Part shown: positions 17,201 through 25,342 of the stretch, piece after piece | Numbering within the stretch: the stretch's first letter is position 1 | Layout of the letters: each line of letters begins with the position of its first letter | DNA from: Oleidesulfovibrio sp047973035 | GTDB lineage: Bacteria; Desulfobacterota; Desulfovibrionia; Desulfovibrionales; Desulfovibrionaceae | Reading direction: 5' to 3' | DNA: 64,000 nucleotides | Assembly (NCBI RefSeq): GCF_047973035.1 | Contig: NZ_JBKEBF010000012.1 | Span: 1-64,000, forward strand | Notes under the pieces: generated by a model | What the model saw: the letters and a program-made list of their open reading frames with translations, nothing else | Told to the model about the DNA's origin: nothing | Database searches by the model: none | Translations under genes and position numbers: made by a program

Positions 17201-17217
17201 GCGCATAGCCTATGCGC
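17201..17217 (-). promoter_or_regulatory. Perfect 17-bp palindrome ahead of the TM1266-like gene
   Basis: GCGCATAG and CTATGCGC flank a single C. It lies 20 bases before the start codon and just upstream of the ribosome site, inside the 108-base gap after hydB. It could be a DNA operator or an RNA hairpin (7-bp stem, 3-base loop). No known regulator site matches from memory. Confidence 0.55.
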
Positions 17218-17289
17218 ACAGACAACATAGTGGGCAGGCCTATAGGTCAGTAAAAACCTTCCCGCAGACTGCCCGTTATTCCTGAGTAA

Positions 17290-17631
17290 TTACATATTCA
17301 GGTTTACGCCCTTGTCACGCAGGGCCTGCAAGGCTGCGCTTCTGTCCACATAGTGGGTATGCAGCAGCTCATGCGACTTGTGTCCGCAGGGGCCTTCGTG
17401 CAGGAAGCCGTCTTTTGCATACAGCTTCTGAACAGTGGGGTTATCCTGCGACTTGCGGATGGGGTAAACAGTACGGTCAGCTTCGTACACGGATTTCTGA
17501 CGGATACCGACGAATTCCATGGTGGCTGCAACCGCTTCGCGTGCCATGTTAAAGCCGAATACGGCATAACCGGCAGCAAAGCCGGCAAGCTTGATAAATC
17601 CACGACGGGATACAACTCCTAACTTGCTCAT
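17290..17631 (-). CDS. hydB: Periplasmic [FeFe] hydrogenase small subunit
   Basis: The 113-residue protein starts with a Tat signal (SRRGFIKLAGFAAGYAVFGF), then a short helical chain that wraps the large subunit. It is the exported-partner subunit: HydA has no signal and is carried out with HydB. The ATG at 17631 follows AGGAGG that overlaps the hydA stop. C-terminal features such as GPCGHKSHELLHTHYVDRS fit the family. It is translationally coupled to hydA, 9 bases apart. Confidence 0.95.
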   Translation of the reverse strand: MSKLGVVSRRGFIKLAGFAAGYAVFGFNMAREAVAATMEFVGIRQKSVYEADRTVYPIRKSQDNPTVQKLYAKDGFLHEGPCGHKSHELLHTHYVDRSAALQALRDKGVNLNM

Positions 17632-17640
17632 GCCGTCCTC

Positions 17641-18960
17641 CTAGGCCACTGTCCGTCGGGTAAAGCGACGGTTGATCTTGGTGATGGTGCTCTTAAAGAG
17701 CGAAGACTGCAGCATACCGGGTTCAAGAGGCTGGCCGCCGCCGTTCACACAGCCACCGGGGCAGGTCATGATCTCGATGAAGTGGTACGGAGACTTGCCG
17801 GCGCGCACTTCCTCGCACAGCTTTGCAGCATTGTCCAGACCGCTGGCCACGGCAACTTTTACAGTGCCGAAGTTGGGTACGGGAACTTCTGCAGTCCTGA
17901 TGCCCTCATGTGTGCGAACAACCTTGATATCAGGGTTGGTCAACTTGTCACCGGAAAGGGCTTCGTATGCCAGGCGCAGGGCTGCTTCCATAACACCGCC
18001 GCTGGTACCGAAGATGGTAGCAGCACCGGTGGACATACCAAGAGCCGGATCAGGATCTTCGGAAGGCAGAGAAGTGAAGTCGATCCCGGCCATTTTGATC
18101 ATGTATGCCAGTTCACGGGTAGTGATGGTGGCATCAATGTCACGGTAGCCGCTTGCTTCCATTTCAGGCCGCATGCCTTCAAACTTTTTGGCGATGCAGG
18201 GCATGATGGACACGGTGTACATTTTCTTGGCGGGTACGCCCGAAACTTCAGCACCGTAGGTTTTAGCAAGGGGGCCGATCATTGCGATGGGCGACTTGCA
18301 GGTAGAAAGGTTATTTTCCAGATCAGGGTAGAACGTTTCTGCAAACTTAATCCAGCCGGGGCAGCAGGACGTGAACTGAGGCAGAGGCATGTTGCCGTGT
18401 TTAACACGCTCAAGCAACTCGGTGCCTTCTTCCATAATGGTCACGTCTGCGGTCCATTCCGTGTCCCAGATCAGGTTGAAGCCAAGCTTGCGCAGCGCAG
18501 CATGCATCTGACCGCCGACATAGGTGCCGGTAGGCAGACCGAAGCACTCGCCCAGTGCGTAACGCACGGCGGGAGCAGGCATGGAGACAACAACCGTTTC
18601 AGGATCCTTGAGTTTTTCGAAAAGTTCGCCTACAAACGACACCTCTTCGTGGATGGCGCCGAAGGGACAGTTAGCGAGGCACTGACCACAGTTAACACAC
18701 GCAACGGGGTCAACCACACCGCGGTAACCGTCTTCAGTCACTTCCTGAATGACACCGGTGGGGCAGTACGCTTCGCACTCGCCGCAGGCCATGCACTTGT
18801 CGTGGTCAACTTCCACAAACTTGATGGTTGCGGGGTCAATACCCTTGGGAGCGTTCATCTTGTAGCGAACGCCTTCCATGGTTACCTCGGAACCCGCGGC
18901 AGGTACTTCTAGCCCTGCCAGATAAGCTGCCGGGGGCTGCTGGGCTTTGCATCCAGCCAT
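17641..18960 (-). CDS. hydA: Periplasmic [FeFe] hydrogenase large subunit
   Basis: HydA oxidises H2 in the periplasm of sulfate reducers. Two 4Fe-4S ferredoxin motifs are at Cys56-59-62-66 and Cys88-91-94-98. H-cluster motifs: L1 TSCCPGW (Cys199, Cys200), L2 MPCIAKKFE (Cys255) and L3 TCPGGCVNGGGQP (Cys400, Cys404). All expected ligands are present. The N-terminus is roughly 25 residues longer than the D. vulgaris enzyme as recalled, with an extra cysteine at position 4; there is no signal peptide. AAGGAG lies just before the ATG. It heads the operon hydA-hydB-TM1266-like-hydG-hydE-hydF. Confidence 0.97.
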   Translation of the reverse strand: MAGCKAQQPPAAYLAGLEVPAAGSEVTMEGVRYKMNAPKGIDPATIKFVEVDHDKCMACGECEAYCPTGVIQEVTEDGYRGVVDPVACVNCGQCLANCPFGAIHEEVSFVGELFEKLKDPETVVVSMPAPAVRYALGECFGLPTGTYVGGQMHAALRKLGFNLIWDTEWTADVTIMEEGTELLERVKHGNMPLPQFTSCCPGWIKFAETFYPDLENNLSTCKSPIAMIGPLAKTYGAEVSGVPAKKMYTVSIMPCIAKKFEGMRPEMEASGYRDIDATITTRELAYMIKMAGIDFTSLPSEDPDPALGMSTGAATIFGTSGGVMEAALRLAYEALSGDKLTNPDIKVVRTHEGIRTAEVPVPNFGTVKVAVASGLDNAAKLCEEVRAGKSPYHFIEIMTCPGGCVNGGGQPLEPGMLQSSLFKSTITKINRRFTRRTVA

Positions 18961-19025
18961 TACCTTTCTCCTTGCTTCAGTGTTGCCTGCCCTCCTCGTA
19001 TAGACAAGGGCAATAGAAAAAGTGC

Positions 19026-19044
19026 TACTAAATTAAATTTAGTA
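19026..19044 (-). promoter_or_regulatory. 19-bp palindrome upstream of hydA, candidate operator
   Basis: TACTAAATT and AATTTAGTA are perfect 9-bp arms around one A. It lies 66-84 bases before the hydA ATG, where an operator over the promoter would be expected. A second, weaker dyad ACAC-N7-GTGT lies at 19051-19065. The sequence does not match the Rex consensus. Confidence 0.6.
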
Positions 19045-19421
19045 ATACTTACACAATTTCAGTGTGATTATTTCTATTCGCGATATCACAGCAGCAAGGC
19101 TCGCCGCAACCATTGAATTAGTTATCAACAGGCAAAACATGCTGTTAGCACAGGAATAATGCCAGTGCATCAAGCATTGCATTGAAATGCAGTCAGAGAA
19201 CTCTGCATTAAAAGAGTCAGGAGGTCAGCGGCAATCGTGTTACGTATAGTACTGCAAGGCACACGTATTGAGCCACATACCGGAAAGACTCCCCCACCCG
19301 AAAACGTGATGACCTGTTAAGCCCCTCATGGAAGAGCCTGCATATAGCCCCGCAAAGACAGGCTGTCACCCCTGATGACATGTTGAAACAAGCTGAACCA
19401 TTCTTTGTTCTGCTGAGACAT

Positions 19422-19453
19422 AAAAAAACGCACATCAGAGTGATGTGCGTTTT
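19422..19453 (-). terminator. Intrinsic terminator after the hydantoinase/oxoprolinase-like gene
   Basis: AAAACGCACATCA pairs perfectly with TGATGTGCGTTTT around GAG, and a T run follows on the minus strand. It lies 24 bases past the stop. Confidence 0.9.
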
Positions 19454-19476
19454 GCGTAAACAGAAAAAAGACCATT

Positions 19477-21129
19477 TTACATAGATATACCAGGCCGGAC
19501 CTGACATTTCACCCTGATGTTACGCCCTCTTCCACCGTAATCATCAACCATATTGAACGAACCTGATTCGATCACGTCCACATCTGCCTCACATGCCGTA
19601 ACGCCCAAAAACTCCAGATGTTCCACAAGGAATTTTCTGGCATCAGCAATAGCCTCGTTAAGCGTATAACGGCTCGAAACATCTCTACGCAGTCCCAATG
19701 TAGGAACAAACATCCGCCCTTTTTCCGTATCCGCAAAAAGTTCCAGTTCGGCGGTCGTCCTTGTCAGGGCTGCGCCTATGGCATTGGCAACAGCATGTTC
19801 CTGCGGCACGTCCACCCGTTTGTTCATAACGGTGCGCAACAGCGGCGCAAAGGCTGCAGCCGGTCCCCCCATGACAAACACTCTTCCGGGGTTCAGCACT
19901 GCGCCTTCCAGCAACTCGATAATTGTATACACTGGCTGGGAGTTCACTTCGTCCAACAGGCGCTGCACTGCAGAAGCAATTGCGGCCAGTGCTGTATCAA
20001 GAGCATCTTGCGCCAGTTTATCAGGATACATATCCCAAAGAGATGCAAGTTGGCCTATGGCCGCTTTGGAGGCTTCCACATCGCCCGCCTGAGCCACGCC
20101 CAGATAATTCATTGCATCCATAAGCGCCGGCTGCTTTCCGCCATTGGCTACAGCAGGGCCGGACCTGTCAGGCCCTACCCGCACGGCTCCGGCTGCAACT
20201 CGAAGCCGCGAGTCGCCCCCGATACCGATGGAAAGCGTTCTTAGCGCCCGCACCAAGGTAGGATAACTGCCGACCGCGATGCCATCGTTTTCAATGACAG
20301 GTGAGCCGGAAGCAAAAATAGCGATGTCCGTGGTAGTTCCGCCGATATCCAGAATAATGGCATCTTCACGGATATCATAAAGAGCGACAATTCCCATCAC
20401 ACTGGCAGCAGGGCCGGAAAGGATGGATTCGACCGGCACCTGACGGGAAACGGAAAGCGGCATGGTGCCACCATCAGCTTTTAAAATATGTACAGGCGCA
20501 GTTATGCCCTTTTCCCGTGCAGATCGTTCGATGGCATCGGCAAAGCGGTTATACAGCCGCCAGACAGCAGAGTTGTAATAGGCCGTGGCCACACGTCGCG
20601 GAAAGCTGAGCTGCCCCGAAAGACGATGCCCCATAGATACAAAATCTCCGCACCCGAGCACTTCATCGGCAATGCGCTGCTCATGCTCCGGATTACGGGT
20701 AGAAAACTTCCCCACAGCAGCATACACTTTTATGCCGGAGTCACAGCAATTCTGCGCTACAGCGGCAAGCTCTGAAGGATCAATTGCCGCAATTTCCTTC
20801 CCCCTGTGATCAATGGAGCCGGAAAGCGTGTAATAAAAACCGCCCTGCCTGAAATTCTCCGCATCAATCCCGGGGCCGGCAGAAACCAGCACGCCAACGT
20901 CTTCTGTCTTACCTTCTACAATGGCGTTGGTGGAAAGGGTGGTGCTCAGGTTAAGACGCTTTATATCAGCGGCAGGTACGTGCTGCAGGACAGCCTCAAG
21001 CGCACCCGTAACTGAAGCAAGCAGGTCGTGATGAAGCGTGGGTACCTTTGCAGAAGTGATAATATTCTTTTCGGCATCCAGCACAACGGCATCGGTATGC
21101 GTTCCGCCCACATCAATTCCCAGATACAT
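19477..21129 (-). CDS. Hydantoinase/oxoprolinase family protein (HyuA-like)
   Basis: From the ATG at 21129 (GGAGG upstream) the protein starts MYLGIDVGGTHTDAVVLDA and is 550 residues. It has the hydantoinase A/oxoprolinase layout: an actin-like N-terminal phosphate motif DVGGTHTD, STTLSTNAIVEG near residues 60-75, and a second nucleotide motif ILDIGGTTTDIAIF in the middle. Members are ATP-dependent cyclic amide hydrolases or carboxylase-type subunits; the substrate here is unknown. No HyuB partner is adjacent. Its start lies inside the end of the pdxA homologue (17-base overlap), so the two are co-translated. Confidence 0.88.
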   Translation of the reverse strand: MYLGIDVGGTHTDAVVLDAEKNIITSAKVPTLHHDLLASVTGALEAVLQHVPAADIKRLNLSTTLSTNAIVEGKTEDVGVLVSAGPGIDAENFRQGGFYYTLSGSIDHRGKEIAAIDPSELAAVAQNCCDSGIKVYAAVGKFSTRNPEHEQRIADEVLGCGDFVSMGHRLSGQLSFPRRVATAYYNSAVWRLYNRFADAIERSAREKGITAPVHILKADGGTMPLSVSRQVPVESILSGPAASVMGIVALYDIREDAIILDIGGTTTDIAIFASGSPVIENDGIAVGSYPTLVRALRTLSIGIGGDSRLRVAAGAVRVGPDRSGPAVANGGKQPALMDAMNYLGVAQAGDVEASKAAIGQLASLWDMYPDKLAQDALDTALAAIASAVQRLLDEVNSQPVYTIIELLEGAVLNPGRVFVMGGPAAAFAPLLRTVMNKRVDVPQEHAVANAIGAALTRTTAELELFADTEKGRMFVPTLGLRRDVSSRYTLNEAIADARKFLVEHLEFLGVTACEADVDVIESGSFNMVDDYGGRGRNIRVKCQVRPGISM

Positions 21130-22207
21130 GCAAACACCTCCGTTCACACATGGTGGCTGCAAGGCGCAAAGCCTCTTCAAAACTGCCCGTGTCGGCCCTG
21201 CCGGTGCCTGTCAGGTCAAAGCCGGTACCGTGGTCAACCGAGGTCCGCACATAGGGCAGGCCCAGCGTCACATTAACTGCCCGCGAAAAATGCATCAGCT
21301 TAAGCGGACCGAGTCCCTGATCATGGTACATGGCAAGAACCGCAGCAAACTCACCCTGAGCAGCGCGATAAAAAACAGTATCAGCGGGGAACGGGCCTTC
21401 AACATTAAGCCCGAACCGTTTGGCTTCTTTCACAGCGGGGGCGATGATTGTTTCGTCTTCTGTACCGATTTTGCCGGACTCTCCTGCATGCGGGTTCAAC
21501 CCGCATACAGCCACGGGCTTGTGTCCCACGCCCAGAGATTTGGCAAAATCGACAGTAAGCGCAAGGCATCTTGCGACACGGTCACGTGTGATCATGTCTG
21601 CGACATTGCGCAATGGCGGATGCGTAGTGACAAGGCTGACCCGCAACACATCGCCACATAAATGCATACACACATCTTCGTCACGCACCCCCGCATGACG
21701 TGCCAGAAATTCTGTATGCCCCGGAAAATCAAAACCGGCATTCTGCAGCATGGCCTTGTGCAGGGGCAAAGTCACCACCCCCAATGCCCCGCCTGCATTC
21801 AGTATCTCTACAGCAAGACTGAGGGCCAGCCCTGCGGCTTTGCCTCCATCCGCAGTCTGCTGCCCTGGAGTGACGGAAACCTCGGCCATGCCTTCAGGCT
21901 CAAGCAGAAAAACATCTCCTGCAGCTGCATGTTCAAGCGCAGCGGCAAGCCGTGCAGTGCCTTCCATAAGTTTCCAGAAAGGTTTGACGCCTGCGCCTTC
22001 AACGTGAGCCAGCAAAGCTTTTTCGCTGCCGATAAGCACAAGAGGAACTTTTACGCCGTAGCGTAGCCCTCCTTTACCGTCATCTGTTCCCAGCACCCGA
22101 CAGGCAAGTTCCGGCCCAAGACCATTCACGTCACCCATTGTCACCAATAACGGACAAAATGAGTTCGCAATGCCCTTGAGCGGATTCTGTTTTTTTATTC
22201 CAAGCAT
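21113..22207 (-). CDS. pdxA: PdxA-family 4-hydroxythreonine-4-phosphate dehydrogenase
   Basis: PdxA oxidises 4-phosphohydroxy-L-threonine in vitamin B6 synthesis; the PdxA2 branch acts on 4-phosphothreonates. The 364-residue protein shows MGDVNGLGPE at the start, FPGHTEFLARH, the metal-binding YHDQGLGPLKL and FDLTGTGRAD near the end. NGLGPE replaces the more usual NGIGPE. The ribosome site is weak. It overlaps the following hydantoinase-like gene by 17 bases, which is not a usual B6 context. Assignment to PdxA proper rather than PdxA2 is not certain. Confidence 0.85.
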   Translation of the reverse strand: MLGIKKQNPLKGIANSFCPLLVTMGDVNGLGPELACRVLGTDDGKGGLRYGVKVPLVLIGSEKALLAHVEGAGVKPFWKLMEGTARLAAALEHAAAGDVFLLEPEGMAEVSVTPGQQTADGGKAAGLALSLAVEILNAGGALGVVTLPLHKAMLQNAGFDFPGHTEFLARHAGVRDEDVCMHLCGDVLRVSLVTTHPPLRNVADMITRDRVARCLALTVDFAKSLGVGHKPVAVCGLNPHAGESGKIGTEDETIIAPAVKEAKRFGLNVEGPFPADTVFYRAAQGEFAAVLAMYHDQGLGPLKLMHFSRAVNVTLGLPYVRTSVDHGTGFDLTGTGRADTGSFEEALRLAATMCERRCLHVSGN

Positions 22208-22265
22208 CCGCCGAAACTAAGCGGTTTCCGTAACGCTGTCTACACCGCCTGCTGTGTGGTATAAT

Positions 22266-22293
22266 AAAAAAAGCCCCGCTTACTGGCAGGGCT
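22266..22293 (-). terminator. Intrinsic terminator after the isoaspartyl peptidase gene
   Basis: AGCCCCGC (22272-22279) pairs with GCAGGGCT (22286-22293) with one mismatch; seven T follow on the minus strand. Confidence 0.8.
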
Positions 22294-22303
22294 AACAGGT
22301 CGT

Positions 22304-23239
22304 TTACTCATTCATATGCACCGATGCGTGTACGGTGCCGTCAGCATGCGCATAAGCGTAGGCCATATGGTCGGTATTATGAAAAATACCGTACTCCCCC
22401 TTATTATTGAGCATAATAAGCCCCGCATGGCCGTTCACCCGCCTGTGCAACAGTTCAATAGCCAGCCGTGCAGCATCATTTGCACCATTATCCCGCAGAT
22501 AATCGCAGGCGCTCCGTGTCATCAGGGTACGGATAATTCCTTCACCAAAGCCGGTTGCAGAGGCTCCGCCGGTTTCGTTGTCTGCATATGTACCCGCACC
22601 GCAAAGAGGGGAATCACCGACTCTGCCCGGCTTTTTGCAGGGAGTGCCCCCCGTGGAAGTGGCAGCAACAATATTGCCGTTTACATCCATTGCCACAGCG
22701 CCAACTGTACCTTGAGGTACCGGCTTAAAGGCATCATGCGTACAATATCCCTTACGGCTGATAAGCTCTTTGTACAGTTCCAGCTCTCTTTCGGTCAGCA
22801 GTTCCCGCGGGTCAACTTCAGGCAGCCCGCACTCACGCGCAAAGCGTTCGGCGCCTTCCGCTATCAACAGGCAAAACTCTGTCTCCAGAACCTTTCGGGC
22901 GATATCCACCGGTGTCATAAAATGACGGACACCTGCCACGCCGCCGTAGTTCAATGTCCTGCCGTCCATGATGGCTGCATCAAGCTCTATCTGACCATCT
23001 GCATTAAGCACCGCACCACGACCCGCATCAAAAGTGGGATCAATTTCCATTAGATTTATTGCCGCCTGAACCGCATCCAGTGCATCTGCACCTTCTGCAA
23101 GCATGGGCCATGCGGTCTTAACAGCGGCCCGTACGCCGTCGATATGAGCCTGCTGCCTTTCTGCCGGTATTGTCCATGCACCACCGTGCACAATTATTCT
23201 GGGTTGCATACCTTCTATTACCCCTGATGCTGACTTCAT
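22304..23239 (-). CDS. Isoaspartyl peptidase / plant-type L-asparaginase (Ntn hydrolase)
   Basis: These enzymes cleave isoaspartyl dipeptides and asparagine. They are made as one chain that cuts itself before a catalytic threonine. The expected site GTVGAVAMD is present, with Thr178 as nucleophile. Other family marks are IIVHGGAW near the start, GRGAVLNADG, and GDSPLCGAGTYAD and ATGFGEGI in the beta part. The 311 residues are normal. The start could be 30 bases later (MQPRII); neither ATG has a strong ribosome site. No signal peptide is seen, so it should be cytoplasmic. Confidence 0.92.
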   Translation of the reverse strand: MKSASGVIEGMQPRIIVHGGAWTIPAERQQAHIDGVRAAVKTAWPMLAEGADALDAVQAAINLMEIDPTFDAGRGAVLNADGQIELDAAIMDGRTLNYGGVAGVRHFMTPVDIARKVLETEFCLLIAEGAERFARECGLPEVDPRELLTERELELYKELISRKGYCTHDAFKPVPQGTVGAVAMDVNGNIVAATSTGGTPCKKPGRVGDSPLCGAGTYADNETGGASATGFGEGIIRTLMTRSACDYLRDNGANDAARLAIELLHRRVNGHAGLIMLNNKGEYGIFHNTDHMAYAYAHADGTVHASVHMNE

Positions 23240-23365
23240 TTGTCATCCCGCCTGATTGCGGCCTGTGTTCTGTGCGTGCTACACCCGCTGCAAAACTACT
23301 GCAACCTTGCGTGACCTCCGCAAGCAATTTTCATCATGCCAACAGCCGTTTTTTTTACACAACGC

Positions 23366-23397
23366 ATAAAAAGCGCCGTCTTGGCGGCGCTTTTTAT
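23366..23397 (-). terminator. Intrinsic terminator after glgB (two-way)
   Basis: AAAAAGCGCCG pairs with CGGCGCTTTTT around TCTTGG. The A and T runs on both sides make it work in either direction; glgB reads into it. Confidence 0.85.
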
Positions 23398-23421
23398 TCC
23401 AATACAAAACGGTGAATCCCA

Positions 23422-25341
23422 TCAGCGTGCAGGTTTTAATGCTATGGCCCCAAGCGGAGGCAAAGTCAGTTCCATAAAGTGCCCGCCATTCCAGTTGTCG
23501 GTGCAGGTCAGCGCACTCCCCCCGTTACCGACATTGCTTCCGCCATAATAGCTGCTGTCGGTATTCAGCACTTCCAGCCATTCTCCGGCCTTCGGGCAGG
23601 GAACCCGATACCAGTGGCGGACAACCGGAGTAAAATTGAACACCCACACCACAGGATCGTTGTCTTCTGCAAGGCGTGCAAAGCTGAGCACAGAGCACCC
23701 ATAATCGCTGAAATCAAGCCACTTGAAGCCTGACCAGTCATGGTCGTGCAGATGCATGGCAGGATCATTCACGTAAATACGGTTCAGATCGCGGACAAGA
23801 TTACGTATCCCTTCATGTGCGGGGAATTGCCGCAAGCACCAGTCAGGCTCTCTGCTCTCGCTCCATTCGTTCCACTGGCCGATTTCTCCACCCATGAACA
23901 ACAGCTTTTTACCGGGATGCGCCCACATATAAGCATACATCAAACGCATATTTGCCTGCTGCTGCCACATGTCGCCCGGCATTTTAGAAAGCAGAGCTCC
24001 TTTACCGTGGACAACTTCATCATGCGACAAAGGCAGAACAAAATTTTCCGAAAAGGCGTACAACATGGAAAATGTCAGGCTGCCATGATGATATGAGCGA
24101 TACACAGGTTCGTGACGCATATAGTCAAGCGTATCGTGCATCCAGCCCATATTCCATTTAAAGGTAAAGCCTAACCCGCCCGTATACAGAGGACGCGAAA
24201 CACCCGGCCATGCTGTGGATTCTTCCGCAATCATCATGACTCCGGGAAACTGCTCATGCACCACCCGATTCAATTCGCGCAGAAAGTCAATGGCTTCCAG
24301 ATTTTCATTACCGCCATGCGCATTAGGGATCCATTCGCCTTCTTTACGCGAGTAGTCCAGATACAGCATCGACGCCACTGCATCTATGCGCAAGCCGTCT
24401 ATATGAAATTCCTTCAGCCAGTAAAGCGCGTTGGCAAACAAAAAGTTCCGCACTTCATGTCTGCCGTAGTTGAACACATAAGTACCCCAGTCAGGATGCT
24501 CTCCAAGCCGCGGGTCCAGATGCTCATACAGCGCCGTTCCGTCAAAACGGCCAAGGCTCCAGTCATCTTTAGGAAAATGCGCAGGTACCCAGTCCAGAAT
24601 CACGCCGATTCCGGCCTGATGGCAACGGTCCACAAAACGCCTGAAGTCATCCGGAGCACCGAAGCGGGAAGTCGGCGCGTAGTAGCTGCTGGTCTGATAC
24701 CCCCATGAAAGATCAAGAGGATGCTCTGCAACGGGCATCAGTTCGATGTGCGTGAAACCGGTATCTGTGACATACGGAATCAAAGCATCCCCAAGTTCAT
24801 CCCAGCTGACAAAAGGATGTCCGTCTCCATGACGCCGCATCCACGATCCGGCATGCACTTCATAAATACTGACAGGCTTGGCAAGTGGCGGTCCGGTCTC
24901 ACGCCGTCGCTGCATCCACTCCACATCGTCCCATACATAGCCGTCCAGATTCCAAGCAAATGAAGCTGTCCCGGGACGCATCTCGCCATATAAAGCATAT
25001 GGGTCAGTTTTATGCTTAACGCTGCCGTCAGCGCCATGAACACAAAATTTATACAGCGTACCGTGCTCTATTCCCGCTGCAAATCCCGCCCATATTCCGG
25101 AATCTCCTACAGGATATAAAGGGTACTGGCCTTCCTGCCAGTCATTAAACGGCCCGACAACACTGACGCTGCAAGCATTGGGCGCCCATACGGCAAACCT
25201 GTACCCCTGTTTGCCATCCTGCTCTATGCGGTGTGCCCCCAGCACGCGGTAAATATCCCAGTGCTCACCCCGCCCGAAAAAATACACGTCAAACGGTTCA
25301 AGGTGACAAGGAACAGTTCTGCCCCCGTTTGTAGCTTTCAC
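23422..25341 (-). CDS. glgB: 1,4-alpha-glucan branching enzyme
   Basis: GlgB makes the alpha-1,6 branches of glycogen. The 639-residue GH13 protein has an N-terminal CBM48-like domain (YRFAVWAPNACSVSVVGPFNDW) and the catalytic signs GLRIDAV (nucleophile Asp), MIAEEST (acid Glu) and LSHDEVVHGKG (third carboxylate). It starts with GTG at 25341, one base after the glgA stop, so it is translationally coupled. A terminator follows. No glgC, glgP or glgX is nearby. Confidence 0.96.
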   Translation of the reverse strand: MKATNGGRTVPCHLEPFDVYFFGRGEHWDIYRVLGAHRIEQDGKQGYRFAVWAPNACSVSVVGPFNDWQEGQYPLYPVGDSGIWAGFAAGIEHGTLYKFCVHGADGSVKHKTDPYALYGEMRPGTASFAWNLDGYVWDDVEWMQRRRETGPPLAKPVSIYEVHAGSWMRRHGDGHPFVSWDELGDALIPYVTDTGFTHIELMPVAEHPLDLSWGYQTSSYYAPTSRFGAPDDFRRFVDRCHQAGIGVILDWVPAHFPKDDWSLGRFDGTALYEHLDPRLGEHPDWGTYVFNYGRHEVRNFLFANALYWLKEFHIDGLRIDAVASMLYLDYSRKEGEWIPNAHGGNENLEAIDFLRELNRVVHEQFPGVMMIAEESTAWPGVSRPLYTGGLGFTFKWNMGWMHDTLDYMRHEPVYRSYHHGSLTFSMLYAFSENFVLPLSHDEVVHGKGALLSKMPGDMWQQQANMRLMYAYMWAHPGKKLLFMGGEIGQWNEWSESREPDWCLRQFPAHEGIRNLVRDLNRIYVNDPAMHLHDHDWSGFKWLDFSDYGCSVLSFARLAEDNDPVVWVFNFTPVVRHWYRVPCPKAGEWLEVLNTDSSYYGGSNVGNGGSALTCTDNWNGGHFMELTLPPLGAIALKPAR

Positions 25342-25342
25342 A

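Larger units (their letters stand above)
18961..19476. other. hydA control region and non-coding gap
   Basis: The first 110 bases carry the hydA ribosome site (AAGGAG) and two dyads (19026-19044 and 19051-19065). From 19070 to 19420 nothing recognisable is seen; a minus-strand frame across it (19217-19507) has no ribosome site and unnatural composition. The stretch ends in the terminator of the next minus-strand gene. Confidence 0.6.

Noticed and set aside
19217..19507. A 96-codon minus-strand frame upstream of hydA
   Set aside because: It has no ribosome site, overlaps a terminator and the end of the next gene, and its composition is not protein-like.
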